Source: Favolaschia claudopus | Lineage: Eukaryota > Basidiomycota > Agaricomycetes > Agaricales > Mycenaceae | Assembly (NCBI GenBank): GCA_037176885.1 | Contig: JAWWNJ010000010.1 | Span: forward strand, 2,046,001 to 2,110,000 | Reading direction: 5' to 3' | Length of the DNA: 64,000 nucleotides | In this document: in pieces, positions 43,014 to 54,460 of the stretch | How the letters are laid out: the number at the start of each line of letters is the position of its first letter | Position numbering within the stretch: position 1 is the stretch's first letter | Notes under the pieces: generated by a model | What the model saw: only the letters and a program-made list of their open reading frames with translations | The model's database searches: none | What the model was told of the DNA's origin: nothing | Translations under genes and position numbers: made by a program

Positions 43014-44589
43014 TTAGCATTCATAACCGACGCGAAAATCCAATACTGAAACCAACCGCAGAAAGATATCCAACGGACTCTCTGAAGGTTGAGACTCTGT
43101 CATAGCGCTCGAAGGCGCGTCCTCCCCATATTTCACCAGAGGTATCCAGCTACTCAAAGGGCTTGTGCCGGATTCGTAAGTTGCTTCAGAAACGTAGAGT
43201 AACAATCCGTCAGAACAAATTTCAGAACTTCTAGTCGTGAAGATGTTCGTGGAGGATTGATCGACTGCCATAGACAGTGACTGATCGGGTTCTGCGCCAT
43301 TATCAGCCGGGATATCTACATCTACGAGACGGGAAGCTCGAGCAGAAGGGATGATATGTGAGACCAGAGTCGTTAAGGATGTGTCGGAGTGATACGGGAC
43401 TGCTAGAAATTTTGTCGGGTACGGGAAGCTGTAAATTCTCGGGAGAGCGATGGTCGAATCAATGAAATCAGAAAGCTCGTTGTAAGACGAGCTTGAGGGG
43501 GGCGGAGAGGGAGCTAATTCCCCTAGCCGTGTGTCCCTCCACCAGAACCTGAAAAACGCTCAGTGGGTGTTAGTGCAATAGATTCTCTAACCCACCGGAA
43601 CGGAGTTTCGCACTCGGCGATATCTTGGCCTTTCCACTTCAATACATCCAGAATGTGAAGTATACCATTCTCCTTCCAACGTGCGTCGAGAATGCAATCC
43701 CTGTCAAAAGACTCATAAGTTTGGGATAGTTCAAAATGGAATGGAATTCCAACAGGACCGTCGACGCCGGAAGACAAGACGGAAAACGAGGCATTAAAAG
43801 TTTTCCGAGCTTCCTGCTTCGTAACGACGTGTTGGGTACTGAGGAAAAAATATCAAGTAACGAGGAATCTTAGGCGGGATGAACAACGAAACTGACCCAA
43901 GCCAGGTACGCCCAAAGACTGGTCAGTAACGGCCAGACAGCGTTTGCCTACAGGAACAGGGCCCACTATGTTTAAATCATGAGGGCCGATTAATCATCAG
44001 AGGAAGAACGAAATAAAACCTGCCACCCAAGCGGTCTCGAGATCTTCCGGCAGACCATCTGCACCAGAATCCGACATGTCCCAGCAATTCTCCTCGTTCA
44101 TCTCCAACAGCTCAGCATACATGCATCGATCAGCCCACTTGTTATGGCCCTTCTTCGACTTTGACTTTCGCTTCTTCTTCCCTTGTGCGACAGCCTCCAT
44201 AGCGGCTTCCGGGGCCTGAGGTGTTGCAGAGGACGACGGAAGTAGAGAAGCATAAGGCGATATCCCAGCCCGAACAACTTCGGAGTCGTCTGCACCGTCT
44301 TCGTCATCCGATTGCCCTAGATTGAGGTCGGCGAATAGGTCGAGTTGTCGCGTGGAATCAACGCGTTGAGCGCGTTTCTAAGACAGATCACTCGAACAGA
44401 CATTAGAAATTAACAGAAGTTAAAATACCCGTTTCTGTTCGTCAAGAGCCTAGCAATTTCTTTGTGAATTTTGGGAACAGTGTGCACTGAACACGAGGGA
44501 ACCTTTCTGCGGCGTAATTCCTGTGATTCCGAAGGCGCCGCAACAGCGGGCGGGAGTTTGTATGCCGCCTTCCGGTCCTTGGCCAGCAT
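43014..44589 (-). CDS. SNUPN: snurportin-1 (m3G-cap snRNP import adaptor)
   Basis: Carries U snRNPs from cytoplasm to nucleus by binding the trimethylguanosine cap and importin-beta. Proposed start MLAKDRKAAYKLPPAVAAPS is followed by a basic helix, ELRRRK spliced to ALDEQKRAQRVDSTRQLDLF, like the importin-beta-binding region of animal snurportin. The cap-binding domain shows VGPVPVGKRCLAVTDQSL, then DCILDARWKENGILHILDVL and KWKGQDIAECETPFR leading into FWWRDTRLGEL, matching the human LDCIYNE...YVLDVMCW...DCQTDFRFYW series. Near the end CSDGLLLYVSEATYESGTSP and LSSWIPLV match human DGLLFYHK...YSPGSTPLVGW. A long Ser/Pro insert lies between. Symbol given by homology to animals; yeast lacks this gene. 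Confidence 0.8.
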
Positions 44590-44855
44590 TGATTGTCTCG
44601 GAGTAATTCACGGCTGCAAGGCAGCAAGAATCGAGAGAAAGACGAGGATCAGTAGTTTCAAACAACAAAGACAAACAACCGCTAAAGTCCCAAAATGGAA
44701 ATAAAGCAATCGTACCACAAGTACTAGTAGAGACGGCAGGCAAGCAAGGTCAATAGAAACACATGTCCATGTCACACAGGCGAATACAAATACATCATCC
44801 AAAGCATAACAGAAAATGTCCCCGCATTATCCAAATACCACACCGAACCAACGAA

Positions 44856-47731
44856 CTAGCACTGACGAGCGAATCCAGACTGCCCCACTCCACCCTCATT
44901 ATCGCCATCTCCAAAGTTGGCCTTCTCAGGGCGCCCATGGTCCTTATCCGGCTGATGAAGCGTCTTGGAAAGGATAACCGCGCTACCCGATTCTAAAGAC
45001 GAAACAGAAAGAAAGTGGTCAGCCAGGGAAGCTTGGTGGAAGAAGAAAGCAAGCGGTGAAGTTACGTGAGGGCCGGGAAGGGGAAGAAAAGAACGAGAAG
45101 GGAAGGTGAAGGGAAGTAAGGAAGAAGAAGGCTGTAAACATGTGGAAAAGGAAGGAGAAGGGCAGGAGGAGTGTGTGTGTGACCCGCGCTGGAAGGGTTT
45201 GCTGGTGTAGCGCGGCTGCGGGCAGGGATGGTGGGAAGGATAATAGGGGGGAGTTGGGTGGGGAAGAAGACGAAGATTCCGATGGGGCATAGGGAGGATT
45301 GAAAGCTATGGGGGCAACCGAAGACGATGGGATGGCCAAGGCGCTGCCTTCGCCCCCAACATCGTCCGGCCGCACATAGGCGGAGTGGGAAGGAACTCGC
45401 GAAAATGCGGATGAAGGGGGTAAAGAGGTAGCGGTAGCCACGCCAGCGGCATGGGTTGGAGATGAAGGATCGACAAATGTAGACCGCGAATACATAGACG
45501 TACCCATGAGCGCCTCAGTGATCTCCAGGATATCCACGATTAGGCGCTCGCACAAATCCTCACTGAGGGTCTCGCGCACTACGCACGAAAGCATCGTTAG
45601 CGCCCCGCAAACATTCGCCACACACGTTCTACGTACCAACGATGCGGAGCATCTCTGTCTCTGCCTCGCCCTCTGGCGCATTGTAGTTGGGAACAATCCA
45701 CCCTACAGGGATGAAGTCAGTAATGACAGCTTACCATGACGGCAAGTAGCCGAGACTCTACCTTTGGTGCGAAGCATCGATTGGATCCATGCCTGCTGCA
45801 CATGCGGGTAATCGGCAATAAACTTGTCGGAAAGCTTGAAAGAGACCACAGGGAGGCCACGTTCATAGAGCTCTGGATCATCCGAGTCGTCGTTGTCGGT
45901 TGCAGCCTGGTTCTTGGACGGCTTATGTATATTGCTGAGCACCTTGAAGTAGGTCGCCTCAAGAGCACGCGAAAGCATACGAGCATTGCGAAGGTCTTTA
46001 ATGGCAATGCGACGATACCCGTCAAAGCCTAGTTGATATTGAGACGTGCTCTGGAGACGCGGAAACGAAGGTCAAACCTAGATTGAGGAAATTATACATC
46101 TGGAAAAGGGTCAGCGAGAGTAATTAGAACGATATGTAGGACATCTCACCTGTGCAATGATGGGAGCGGCGGGTTTGGAGAAGTTGCTACCGAGCTCCCA
46201 TGTCAGCCCGGAAAATGCAGGGACGGAAAGAATGCATACAGGGTAAACGAGTATTCTACACTTCCGAGATAATCTGCAAACAGTGAGAATGATGCATGCA
46301 CACTATAGAGACGAAACTCACGAAGCTCGAAAATGAGATCCTTGTGCAGCATGGATTCATCTTTCCACAAAATCCAGCCCAGACCAGCGTAAACAAGACC
46401 TGACAGTGGGATGAGGCAGAAGTCATGCCATTTCCAAGGGTCTCATACCAAATTTATGACCTGACGTGTTGATAGAGTGTACACGCTTCACATCAAAAGC
46501 CCATTTGTAATTAGGGTATGCGAACGGTGCGACGAATGCGCCGGATGCACCGTCAACGTGGATGGGGATGTCGAGTCCAGTGCGCTTTTCCAAATCGTCC
46601 ACTGTCGCGGAAGGTAAGCCTCGACGCACATTACCATTCTAGAGGACGCACGGAGATCAGACATGAGTTGAACGTCCTGAAAGCTTATTAGAACACAGCA
46701 GACTGTCAAAGAGCATTTCTGCGGACCTCGAAGTGGCCTGTGTACGTGCTACCCAGAATAACCATGACCTACGGGGAACAATGAGTGACGGAAGGTCTGT
46801 CAAAGGGTCTCTTACACCGATGGTATTCTCGTCGATGAAGGGAATTGCGTCGTGAGGATTCATGACATAGTTGGTGGATGCGTTAACAGGGACCAACCGT
46901 GCCTCGACATCCCAGTACCTGGTTATTATCGTCAGCAGCGAAGTACGAACCTATTGTGGACACAAACCTGGCGAATTTCTCGAGCGCAACTTGCGCGTTC
47001 GAGCCAAACTATGCGTGCATCATTTGTTGACGGTAAAATCCACTCCAACACGAGGAAACCTACCACAATATTGGGATGATAATGGTCCTTGCCAGCAGCC
47101 TTCCTGGCTTCTTGCCATTTCTTCTTCAACGCGAGGCCCCCGAGCATGATAGCCTCTGACGACCCAGCAGTGGAGGTACCGATGGCCTTGGTATCCTTCG
47201 GCGCCTTCCACAGGTCCGCCAACATCGATATGCAGCGATTATGAATAATTGTGGCCGCCGGATATTCGTCAAGATCGACCTGATTCTTGTTAATATTCTC
47301 CATGATGAGCTGGTTAGCCTCCGGAGGCATCCAAGTGTGGACAAATCTGCCCCAAAGTCGGAATCATGTCAAAGAAAAGCCAAAACCTGCTCACGACGCA
47401 AGGTTAAGCAAAGGGTTGCCATCCAGCGCGGTTTCATCGTGGAGGAGCTGGTAAGCCGCCTTGGAGGGAATGCCGACCTCGGGAATGGTGTACTTCGGAG
47501 CTCTCGCTGCATCTTCGTCGCGGCTCCATGACTTGTGCATATGAGAATCCTCCCGAATCGAATCAAGAGCACGAATACCTGGTGTAACGTCCGTCGGGCC
47601 TCTTGCGCAGTATGCTTGCGGTGAGGGTGCTCCTTGCTCTTTTCGATGACTTCGTCTGCGTTGACTGGGAAAACTGAGCACGGAGGCCGTCAAAGAAGAT
47701 TCTCTGGCTTACTGTGGCGAGAAAGGGACAT
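44856..47731 (-). CDS. GAD1: glutamate decarboxylase
   Basis: PLP enzyme that turns glutamate into GABA in the cytosol, feeding the GABA shunt and acid/oxidative stress responses. Exon 1 encodes MSLSRH, spliced to [20 protein letters not shown]. Family blocks follow: [77 protein letters not shown] and the PLP lysine in [18 protein letters not shown], then [10 protein letters not shown] and [24 protein letters not shown]. The C-terminus is unusual: a long Ser/Pro/Ala-rich tail. I end the gene in a last small exon, [20 protein letters not shown] to GQSGFARQC, which resembles fungal decarboxylase ends, but the donor for that intron is unclear; otherwise the frame runs on to a stop at about 45019. 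Confidence 0.9.
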
Positions 47732-48210
47732 GGTGGGAGGGTGCTAAGGTGGTTCTGTCCGTATCCCCAGTGTTACCCACTATAAATACTTGGGCGGCGT
47801 ATAAATGCGTCATTGATTCTGATGGATCGATGGACTAGGATAGAATACGCAGGATGTGGTTCTGTTCTCTGACACATACAACGTGTTGTTGGGGCAGGCA
47901 GTCCCAGCACCGGGAAGAACGAGGTCAACGAGGGAGAGTCGCGATTCAAAGGTGGGTGATGGGCACCGTGTTCCATAAACCGGCGATCAATTATTTCAAC
48001 CGTTTTCAACATTCGATAATTTCGATTGGAATGACACGGAATAAGTCCATCCTCCTCCTCCCCGAACACTCATACATGAAAATGCGAGAGACCGAAAACT
48101 CGGTGGAATTAATGAATTTTATAACATGTGAGTGCCTAATGTATTATATACCCCAATCGTTGTCATTGAAATAAATAAAGGTCCGAACTTGTCGAAGATG
48201 AACTTTACTA
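47732..48210. other. intergenic between decarboxylase and second peroxidase
   Basis: About 480 nt upstream of the decarboxylase and downstream of the peroxidase. A TATA-like site for the decarboxylase is annotated; nothing else seen. Confidence 0.5.
47781..47788 (-). promoter_or_regulatory. TATA-like element of glutamate decarboxylase gene
   Basis: TATTTATA on the minus strand, about 50 nt upstream of the start codon. Position-based inference. Confidence 0.4.
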
Positions 48211-50298
48211 TCAAGCGGAAAAGGTCTTGGAAAGAGCGGATAGCGAGGGCGAGAAGAAGTACTCTCCACCCCTGGAAACGACAAAATCTGGAAGGAAGAT
48301 AGTCAGTTTGGCATTCGTTTGAATGTACAAGCCATCCTACCGGTAGTGAGCGTGATCGTACGGCTTGGGTTTGTGAGATCTAAAGCAGACACATTGCGAG
48401 GCAGGCCTTTATTTGCGCCAATGATTGGGTCGAAACCGGTATTACCAGTGACAAAGCTATATGCAAAGAGTTAGACAATGAAGGATATAACTTTATCGAC
48501 AAGTTTACCCGGCGTTGTTGGCCCATCTCCTCTGCAGGAATTGGAAGCCATTGACTATGTTCGACTGGTAAGCCACTGGAAATGGGCTTGTAAGATCCAA
48601 GAAGCTCTATGAAATCAAATGCGCAAACCAAATGCGAGTCCACGCTCAGTCTTCGTCTTGTTGGATGTGGCCTCATCTGAAGAGACTGATTCACAAGGAG
48701 AGAGATTTCAGTAGAGAACAAAGCAAGCGCCGTATACTGACCTTCAGGTCCGTAGGGAATTCCACCCCGAACAATGTGATGATTGCTTGAGCCCTGAATC
48801 GAGCCATCATTCGAGCTACCCTCCGGCAAACCCAAATCCGCCCGAGGCCGAGTCTTGCGAATGTGTGCAGAGAAAGGACATCTTCAAAAAGTGAGAAAAT
48901 CAGTTAGCCTCTGAGAAGAGATTTCAAGAAACCCTGCTGTATTGGGCTTACTTGGACTCGGATGCCAGATCTGTGAGATTCGTGTGGGTCTGCCCTGGTT
49001 CCACATAAGTGAAGTTGTTATTTCTCTGGTTGTCGCCTCCGAGCACCGGGTCATCATGAAGGGGAGAAAGGAAAACCGGAGCGCCCTTCAAGTTGAAATC
49101 AGTGTTTATCGGGGAGAAGAAAAAGTCATTGCAACTCACACTCTTCCAACGACCAATCATCCGCGCACCGAGCAAGTCTGAACCCTGCTGTGCCGTCAAT
49201 CCCGGTGCGCGAATCGGGTTATCCGTCAAAAACTTGTTGAACTCAGGAACCAGTTGTTCCAGTTGACGGAAGACTAGGAATGAGCCGTCTTTCGCCCAGG
49301 CGGGACGCTGGACTTTATCGCCGCTCTCACCGACCAGAATTTCTCCAGTGGGAACGACAGCCTGACCAGGGAATGGGGTGGGCTGGAAGCCCTCGACTGA
49401 CGGATTCGAAATCCCATCCAAGTATCCAAAGTCTACAAATAAATGTGTCAGTTGTTCTTGTTAACAGTTCACTACTCACGTTCGTGGCCCTGCTGATTGC
49501 CAGGACGTGCTGCTGCCTGAAGACTCGTCAGCCAATTGGATTGGCAGCGCAACTAAAATTTACCTCAAGAGAATAAACCTCCTTGATACTGCTCCCCAGC
49601 TTCGTCTTCAAGGTAGCCAACTCCGTGTTGACATTATCAACAGAGCCGGACGCAAGAAGAATAACTCCGTGAATACTGGTGCCCACGAACTGGGGAACCC
49701 AGTTTGTAGTACCGGGGTCATTGAGGTTTCCAATATCTTTCAGCTGGCCTCCAGCAAATGGTGCGTCGCCCAGATCGTCGGTGATGTTCAGAGCCGTGAG
49801 TCCAGTTTGCGAAAACGCAATATTGAGCATAGTATCCGGCTCGGTCGTTCGATTTAGAATTTGATCTGTGCTCGTCACCAAGGGCAATACGACGGTCTTC
49901 AGTTTCGCCTTGAACACCTTCGCGTCGGCGATACTAAAGAAAAAGAAGAGCTCTTTGTCCTTCTTCATGCCAAGCCTGGTTCACAAAAAATTAATCCTTG
50001 ACGTCATTAAGTACAGCGCAAAGCTTACAAGATGTCGGCCTGAACATCGGTAAGGTTCAGGTTGACCGCACTGGCGGCTGCTTTAGCTTCGCCGATGGTA
50101 GGCAAGTCCGGCTGGGCAGCAGGATCTTCAATTTCGGTGAGCTCAATACACAATCGTGACGAGGTGAGATTATTCACCGATCAGAATAGAGGCCTTTCGT
50201 TTTGGCAAGACTGGAGAGCGACCTAAATTAGCAGCGGAGGCTAATCCGACTGACAGAGAAGAGAAGGAAAGAACTGTGGCGAAAGAATGAAGCCTCAT
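48211..50298 (-). CDS. secreted dye-decolorizing peroxidase (DyP), second copy
   Basis: Same enzyme family as the gene at 22991. The start MRLHSFATVLSFSSLSVGLA is a signal peptide. The mature part opens NLNLTDVQADILVGMKKDKE; the catalytic Asp motif is FGYLDGISNPSVEGF, followed by PAWAKDGSFLVFRQLEQLVP, MIGRWKSGAPVFLSPLHDDP, the heme-side CPFSAHIRKTRPRADLG, RGGIPYGPE and RWANNAGFV. The C-terminus is DFVVSRGGEYFFSPSLSALS-KTFSA. Compared with the first copy it has an insert rich in Ser/Asn (LPEGSSNDGSIQGSSNHHIV) before GGIPYGPE, and its intron set differs: GIPYGPE is in one exon here. Both copies keep all key residues, so this is a functional pair rather than a gene and a relic. Confidence 0.92.
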
Positions 50299-50341
50299 TG
50301 TGTTGAATTTTGAGAATGAACCATAGGATGAACGCAGTTGG

Positions 50342-50349
50342 CTTTTATA
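50342..50349 (-). promoter_or_regulatory. TATA box of second DyP gene
   Basis: TATAAAAG on the minus strand, about 45 nt upstream of the start codon: consensus sequence at the expected distance. Confidence 0.5.
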
Positions 50350-52622
50350 GATCCTCGAGCGGCAATTCTGACAACTCCACAGCAGCGAGATGAAACCTGG
50401 GACGAAATCGACATCGTAAACAATAAAGCAATGTCAAGGCACCTGTAGATTAAAACCGGTCGAAACATTGGTCTCGTTTGTCCGAGGGCATTGGTATCGA
50501 ATCCGCCGAGCATCTTGCTTTACACCTTAGGGAGCTAAGTAGCCATATTAAGAAAGTCAGGGATCTTCCCGAGGATAAAGTCGAAGAAAATCATCGCATA
50601 TGGTATTGAAAATCATGCATCAGTAAAGTCCCTGATCTTGCATCCGCAGTAACGGGAGTGCTGATACGAAGAATGTTCGGTGTGGGGGATTATTTGGGGA
50701 TTACCACTAAGTTTCGGTCGGCCAGACGGTCCCTTCAGACCGTCCTGACGAGTCGGTGCCGCGACGTGATTGTCAACAGATGAATGCCCGGAGGCAGCTT
50801 TGAATCGAAGTCTTCTCAAGCCACCCAGGAATTTCGGACTCATCCGAGCTAGAGTAGCTTGAAAGATGTCTTAGTGAACTCAAAACCCCGCCAAATGTTA
50901 CTGCATACCATGTCCGAAGCAAGATGATGCTCGTTCCTGACAACGATCCATTACACCAGATGCATAATAAGAGCGGGAAAGTATCAGCGAGACATCCGAG
51001 TCATACTCAACAAGTGATTTGACTGTCAGGACACGGTATGAAGAGACACAGCAAAGAATAGCCAGGGTAAACGCCAGTCACGGTGAAACGGCGACTCGTT
51101 GGGGCGCGAGGTTGGAGTTGATTGTGCGCGATGCCCGGGTATACAATCAGTGTAAGCTTGGGAAGAGAGCTGAAAGCAGTGGACCGTCTGTCAAGAGGGT
51201 TTTCATGAAGGGTGACTCTCACGAAAGGGCCGCCAAATATAAAAATGGGGGGTTTCAAGAGGCTTCAAGTTGGTTGAGGCTCTAGGTTTCACCGACTTCA
51301 AGTACTGCTCGATATCAAGGCCAGCGTAAATTCATTGCAAGGATAGCCGCGTTCCTTCGGCCAGAGCACTTCGAGGGCGCATCTGCTCAGTCAAGACCTC
51401 GGCGTTGGGTTCAAAGTCGCAAGTTGTGAGCATCAATAATATTTGTTCGATTGATATCGGCATTGCGGCAAGTTGCATTTCAGCTTCATTTTGTTCAACC
51501 TGCTTTTACCCGCTTACGCTATTCAGTATGGTACCTGAATTTTCTTCCGCCGTATTCGATTATCCAAGATGTCGACCGTATTTCATGTTGAATTGACAAG
51601 TACTACAAGCTAACACTCAACAAGGTTATATTACTTTAATGGGCATTCGACTCCGACGGTTGTTTTATCGTGGCATTTCCACCATCTGTGCCTTTGAATG
51701 TGTCAGTTGCAGATGACTTGACTGACGACGTTTACTCCCTCAGAAAAACGGATGGCTAGCTCTTGGATATATGGGATAGCGACAATTTCTAAGATTGAAA
51801 TTTGAAGGCAAGAAAGTAATCGCCTGGCAGGGATAGCTCACAGGACTGTTTGTAGATATCAAAGTATTCCATTTCGGTCGTAGCGGGAGGGAGAAATTTT
51901 CTGATTGCTTGGTTTGCGGAAGACTTTTGGTAAAACGGAAGAACGCACAAGCCTCAAGACGGTGTGAAGCTCTCGTCTCTTATCATGTCGACCTTTCAAC
52001 CCCGGTCCCGGTTCTCGGTTCCTGGTTTTGACTTCAATAAATTCCGAGCCTCTATAATTATCTACGTACGACAGCCGAAACTGTCAATGCATTTTGAAAT
52101 CATTTGTTGTGCATTGCATTCAGCAAAGGGAATGGAATTAGATGCTTTACCGTTCACTTCAAATTCCCGAAAAAAAACGTCACTCGAACAGTACTTGACC
52201 TGTGCCCTTGTCAGGAATACGCCGTACAGTCAACTGAGTGAACAGTTTGGCAAGACAACAGTGATCGCCTACTTGAAACAACTAAACTTGCTCGATTTGC
52301 AGATGAGTGTCTGTGAATCAGGCATATGCCATATGAGCGAGAGCACTTCTGCAGTCACCTAAACACATAAAAGGCTTCGAACCCAGGTGGGAGTAGAAAT
52401 GAATACACACTATAAGCCGGAGCTGGAACGTTAATTAACAACGCTGGAACTTACGTCTGAAATTTTGAATAGAAAGTGTAAGTACATATTGGATGACTTC
52501 CCATAGTACTAAATACTTTTTTTCGAATATCTGTGCTTTTTCGGAAGAGATGCCGAGGGACCCCATCGGGCTCAGATCTCATTTCCGCTGTTTTTAACCC
52601 GTACTAAAGCTTATTAGATGGT

Positions 52623-52660
52623 AAATCTGAACAGGGGGTAGGGACCCCCTGTTCAGATTT
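52623..52660. repeat. perfect 17-bp-arm hairpin
   Basis: AAATCTGAACAGGGGGT is followed by a 4-nt loop (AGGG) and its exact reverse complement. No gene ends nearby that it could terminate, so a mobile-element tip or replication-error palindrome is more likely than a terminator. Confidence 0.85.
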
Positions 52661-53576
52661 AATCCGCCTGCTTATCCACTGAATAGATGGACCTCTTGCC
52701 GATCTCGGGTGCTCGGTTATTCCCGCTTGCCATTTGTCGGCAACCTTCGGAACCCATGAGTCGTGGTGATGCCGGGTAAGCAAATGGTCCGTTTGATGGC
52801 TGCCACCAAAAAACACGTATTGACGCGTCGCAAACGCGTCGAGACACGCAGAGGAGACGGAAGGGGCTCCTTCAGGCTTACCTAAGAGTTTTCAGCCTGT
52901 GAGAGATTCCTGAATTAAACTATTCCATGTCTACTCATAAAAAAACATGCTGGAAACGAACAGATATTTATTTCGACACCATCAAAGCTTGTAGTTGGCA
53001 TCATTGGCACCCCTTCAAAAAACAATAGGAAATAAATAGTACTATGGGAAGTCAACCATTACTTACAAGGCAGAGAACTCAAGATCACAAGCTAGGGGTC
53101 TGAGTCTTGCAATAGTCGATTAGCGGGTCACGCAGTATTCGCAGAAAATGTGGAAACCCTTGTCCAAGTGTAGCTGAGGTCACCGCATGCAAGTTCAAAG
53201 TAGGAGTGTCACAGCGTGACCATCGCGATGTCACGGTTGGCAGTGACGACGAGCGGCTCGACAACGACCAAACAACGACTCTTGCCTTGGGCTCCTCAGC
53301 GTTCGTCTGCTCCAAAGCTACAAACGCCTCTCGTTGTCATCGTCTCAACGCCTTACTAGCATTCATTTTCTGTCAGTGACTCTCCGAAATTCGTACTAGC
53401 AGTCTAGCAACAGTTTGGATGCCATGGTCTGAATTGTAACCTGAACCGCCATACAAGGGTCATTCCAGGCTTGGGCATCGGCTGCTATGTCTGGTGCTGG
53501 AACTACTAGCTTCTGACGAGTCCTAGTGTTGACGTCTTGATAGACGCTTGGGTCCCATTCCGTCAAAAGCCTCGTA

Positions 53577-54177
53577 CTATCTGTGCCCCAACGGCCAACA
53601 CAGACTACCTTTGCGAATCCGCCGAGAAGGGGTTGTGTTCTCGACCTCGAGTGTTCTTCTTACTTCTGAAGGAGTCGACTCCTCGGATTCTATCTTGGGT
53701 GCGAGTTTATTGAAATTATTCGTCAACAAATCGGCTGTTCCTACGTATACTTTATCGTGTTCTCGGGCGTCGACTTTCACGAATCCGAGGGATACATCCG
53801 CTAACTACGGGCCTATATCAACTTTCCACCTGGGCCCGAGCGGTGCGGGAGACGTAGCCAGTTTCTCTGCGGTCCGTTTTGTCAGCATCATTCTGGTTTT
53901 CTGCTAGTTTCATTCAGGGCAACCGCGGAATATTGTCTGTGTCCACCCGATGATCCGTCTCCTGAACTCAGCGATTCTGCAGCTCTTCAACCTTGCGCAC
54001 TGTGGAGTATAAACCCCCCTCGTCATGAGCTGCTCCCCATACAGCGACGTGAAAGCGTAAATATGTACGACCCGCCTTGACTGTGGATCCGTAGTCCCGC
54101 ATCTGGGCTTCTTCCTTCCTCCTTACAGCGTCAATGCTCCCCGCACTTGAGCCTCTCGAAGTCTGGACTCTATCCAA
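53577..54177 (-). pseudogene. possible decayed gene of unknown function
   Basis: Two minus-strand frames look protein-like: 54177-53968 (starts MDRVQTSRGSSAGSIDAVRR and ends STVRKVEELQNR) and 53780-53577 (VKVDAREHDKVYVGTADLLT followed by NNFNKLAPKIESEESTPSEV). I could not join them with convincing splice sites and do not recognise a family. Confidence 0.2.
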
Positions 54178-54400
54178 CAGACCTCCATTGCGGTTTTAGG
54201 AGATCTACTGGCTTCTGAATGTCTCTTCTCAGTTCCGTGCCAGTGCTTCCGCGCCCCTCGCTCCAAGATCTCTGTCATGCTTGTGTCCGATAAACGACAG
54301 GGTGCGTCCGCAATGTCGATAGCGGAGGCAGATCATGCCTGTGTGGGCTAGGTCATCTGTTTGTGACGGACGCTATATGAAAAGAACTCAAGGCTCTACA

Positions 54401-54408
54401 TATAAAAA
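54401..54408 (+). promoter_or_regulatory. TATA box of aquaporin gene
   Basis: TATAAAAA about 55 nt upstream of the start codon. Confidence 0.5.
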
Positions 54409-54460
54409 CCTTGGATACCTCGGCCGCTGCATCATATCCAGTTATCACCCGCTTCCAACA

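Larger units (their letters stand above)
50299..54400. other. 4-kb gene-poor region
   Basis: I see no gene I can support. Short frames (60-130 codons) occur on both strands but lack domains and plausible exon chains. A perfect 38-nt hairpin lies at 52623-52660, and two minus-strand protein-like frames lie at 53577-54177; both are listed separately. The promoter of the second peroxidase occupies the left edge. Confidence 0.4.

Noticed and set aside
44763..45300. Microsatellite-like purine tracts (GAAGG runs) as a regulatory repeat
   Set aside because: These are the complement of Ser/Pro/Phe codons in the decarboxylase tail and have no regular period.
52365..52400. tRNA-like B-box (GGTTCGAAGCC on the minus strand)
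   Set aside because: No matching A-box, cloverleaf or acceptor stem could be built around it.
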